5,807 nucleotides of DNA from Deltaproteobacteria bacterium. Lineage in GTDB: Bacteria > Desulfobacterota > Syntrophobacteria > BM002. The translations under genes were made by a program, and so were the position numbers. This document shows positions 4,726-5,807 of this stretch, piece after piece. The notes beneath the pieces were generated by a model that searched no databases, was not told where the DNA came from, and was given only the letters and a program-made list of their open reading frames with translations. The number at the start of each line of letters is the position of its first letter. Positions within the stretch are counted from its first letter, which is position 1. The stretch is taken from NCBI GenBank assembly GCA_017861095.1, contig JAGFXI010000137.1, positions 1 through 5,807 on the forward strand, written 5' to 3'.

Positions 4726-5343
4726 ATGAGGATGCGAGGTACTCTCGCCTGGTGGATCATCCTATGGTTGGGCGTGGTGTGCTGGACCTCCGCCCTTCAG
4801 GCCCAGGCTCCCGAATTCAAGGAGAGCATTTATAAGGTCGGAAAGCTGAAACCGCGGGACAGCGTGCTGAAGGTGAAGGTAGGGGAACGTGCTCCCGATT
4901 TCACCCTTCCTGCCGTGGGCGGCGGCAAGGTCTTGTTAGGCGACTACCTGGGCAAGAAGAATGTTGTGATCTCTTTCGTTCCCGCGGCATGGACGCCGGT
5001 CTGCTCCGATCAGTGGCCGGGATACAATATCGTCAAGGATCTCTTCGACCAAAACGACGCCGTTCTTCTCGGGATCACCGTGGACAATATCCCCACCCTT
5101 TATGCCTGGACGACGCAGATGTGCGGGGGCGAAGGGAAGCTCTGGTTCCCGGTGCTCTCCGACTTCTGGCCCCACGGCGCCGTGGCCGACAAGTACGGCG
5201 TTCTCCGCTCGGACGGTGTGAGCGAGCGGGCCATCTTCGTTATCGACAAGAAGGGGATCATCCGCTACATCGACGTCCACGACATCAACGAGCGTCCGCG
5301 CCTAGAGGACATCATGGGCGCCCTCGAGAAGCTCAAGCAGTAA
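4726..5343 (+). CDS. Exported AhpC/TSA-family peroxiredoxin
   Basis: A 205-residue peroxiredoxin of the AhpC/TSA family, reducing hydrogen peroxide and organic hydroperoxides. An N-terminal hydrophobic segment (residues 8-24, ending near ALQAQA) is a signal peptide, so it acts in the envelope. The domain opens with VGERAPDFTLPAV (52-64). The active site is PAAWTPVC (86-93), with peroxidatic Cys93 in the TxxC setting and Thr90 three residues before it. The family segment FPVLSDFWPHGAVADKYGVL follows, then SERAIFVIDKKG with the conserved arginine. Cys133 in the TQMCGG segment is a candidate resolving cysteine; Cys19 lies in the signal peptide. It is 14 bases behind the selenoprotein gene and probably translationally coupled to it, so the UxxC protein may be its reductant or a parallel peroxidase. 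Its stop lies only 6 bases from the convergent fdhE stop. The family call is firm; the pairing is inferred. Confidence 0.92.
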   Translation: MRMRGTLAWWIILWLGVVCWTSALQAQAPEFKESIYKVGKLKPRDSVLKVKVGERAPDFTLPAVGGGKVLLGDYLGKKNVVISFVPAAWTPVCSDQWPGYNIVKDLFDQNDAVLLGITVDNIPTLYAWTTQMCGGEGKLWFPVLSDFWPHGAVADKYGVLRSDGVSERAIFVIDKKGIIRYIDVHDINERPRLEDIMGALEKLKQ

Positions 5344-5349
5344 TGCAGG

Positions 5350-5807
5350 CTAGATCCCCCAGAGCCTCGGGGCCTTGCGCTCGTAGCCCTGTTCTTCAGC
5401 GACGAGGTCAAGGTGGGCGGTGAGGATGTCGTCGATAGCCAGGGCCTCGACCGAGCCTCCCTTACGCGTATCCAAGATCTTGAGGTAGCCGGAACAGCGG
5501 TCGCAGACCTGAACGCGGTGGGTATCCTCCTGCTCGCCATAGAAGTAACGGAGGTCTTCCGGACCCTCGGCACCGCAGAAGGGACAACCCAAGCGAGGCA
5601 ACCGATAGAGATGGCCGCAGAAGGAACAGAGCCCGTGGCGACTGCCCTCCTCTCCCACGAGGGCGGCCATGGCCGGCATCCCTCCGCAGACCGGACAATA
5701 GGGATGCTTCCATCCTTCCACGGAGATATCTTTCGTCGCTGCTGCAACCACCGCCGCCAGAGAGGGTTGGATGCTCAGCTTGGCGAGAGCCTTCAGCACA
5801 GATCGCC
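5350..5807 (-). CDS. fdhE: FdhE, formate dehydrogenase accessory protein, 5' end cut by window edge
   Basis: This is the C-terminal part (151 residues visible) of the cytoplasmic FdhE protein, an iron-binding rubredoxin-like factor needed to make active respiratory formate dehydrogenase. Four CxxC pairs are visible in the family order: CPVCG (near 5697), CSFCG (near 5628), CPFCG (near 5586) and CDRC (near 5505). They are followed by the conserved end YLKILDT and AIDDILTAHLDLVAEEQGY. E. coli FdhE is about 309 residues, so roughly half the protein lies beyond base 5807. A GTG at 5799-5797 is in frame but the reading frame continues to the edge without a stop, so it is probably an internal valine. 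The gene converges on the peroxiredoxin gene. Formate dehydrogenase genes should be sought beyond the right edge. In many bacteria those enzymes contain selenocysteine, which fits the UxxC protein nearby. Confidence 0.9.
   Translation of the reverse strand, partial: RSVLKALAKLSIQPSLAAVVAAATKDISVEGWKHPYCPVCGGMPAMAALVGEEGSRHGLCSFCGHLYRLPRLGCPFCGAEGPEDLRYFYGEQEDTHRVQVCDRCSGYLKILDTRKGGSVEALAIDDILTAHLDLVAEEQGYERKAPRLWGI

Overview
The window is GC-rich, densely coded bacterial DNA with eight supportable protein genes, two of them cut by the window edges. No RNA genes, insertion sequences or CRISPR arrays are visible. The mix of genes (an fdhE-type formate dehydrogenase maturation gene, a small ferredoxin with altered cysteine motifs, a SulP permease and a redox protein with an in-frame TGA in its active site) suggests an anaerobic or facultative Gram-negative bacterium that uses selenocysteine, for example a Desulfobacterota/Geobacter-like lineage. 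That placement is inference; no taxonomic marker is present.

Layout. Bases 1-1815 (minus strand): a COG1926-type phosphoribosyltransferase followed by a SulP anion permease whose 3' end lies off the left edge. Bases 1816-2169: an intergenic region between divergent genes, with a good promoter candidate pointing right. Bases 2170-3334 (plus strand): a PaaI-like hotdog thioesterase and a small alpha/beta hydrolase, probably one operon. Bases 3335-3485: a gap between convergent genes holding a long inverted repeat. Bases 3486-3698 (minus strand): a 70-residue ferredoxin in which the second cysteine of both cluster motifs is replaced. Bases 3699-4108: a divergent control region with a promoter candidate on each strand and a strong 8-bp hairpin. 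Bases 4109-5343 (plus strand): two exported thioredoxin-fold proteins in a tight operon. Bases 5350-5807 (minus strand): the C-terminal part of FdhE, meeting the operon tail to tail with 6 bases between stop codons.

The main discovery is the gene at 4109-4711. An ordinary ORF caller splits it into two pieces at a TGA (4355-4357). That TGA sits where the first cysteine of a thioredoxin-fold CxxC active site belongs, giving U-P-F-C. The frame, the signal peptide, the strong ribosome binding site upstream and the conserved fold downstream are all intact, so the best reading is a 200-residue exported selenoprotein. Hairpins able to serve as a bacterial SECIS element follow the TGA. A cysteine-based AhpC/TSA peroxiredoxin, also with a signal peptide, follows 14 bases later, so the pair may form an envelope peroxide or thiol redox unit. 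FdhE next door is consistent with a selenium-using cell, because many formate dehydrogenases contain selenocysteine.
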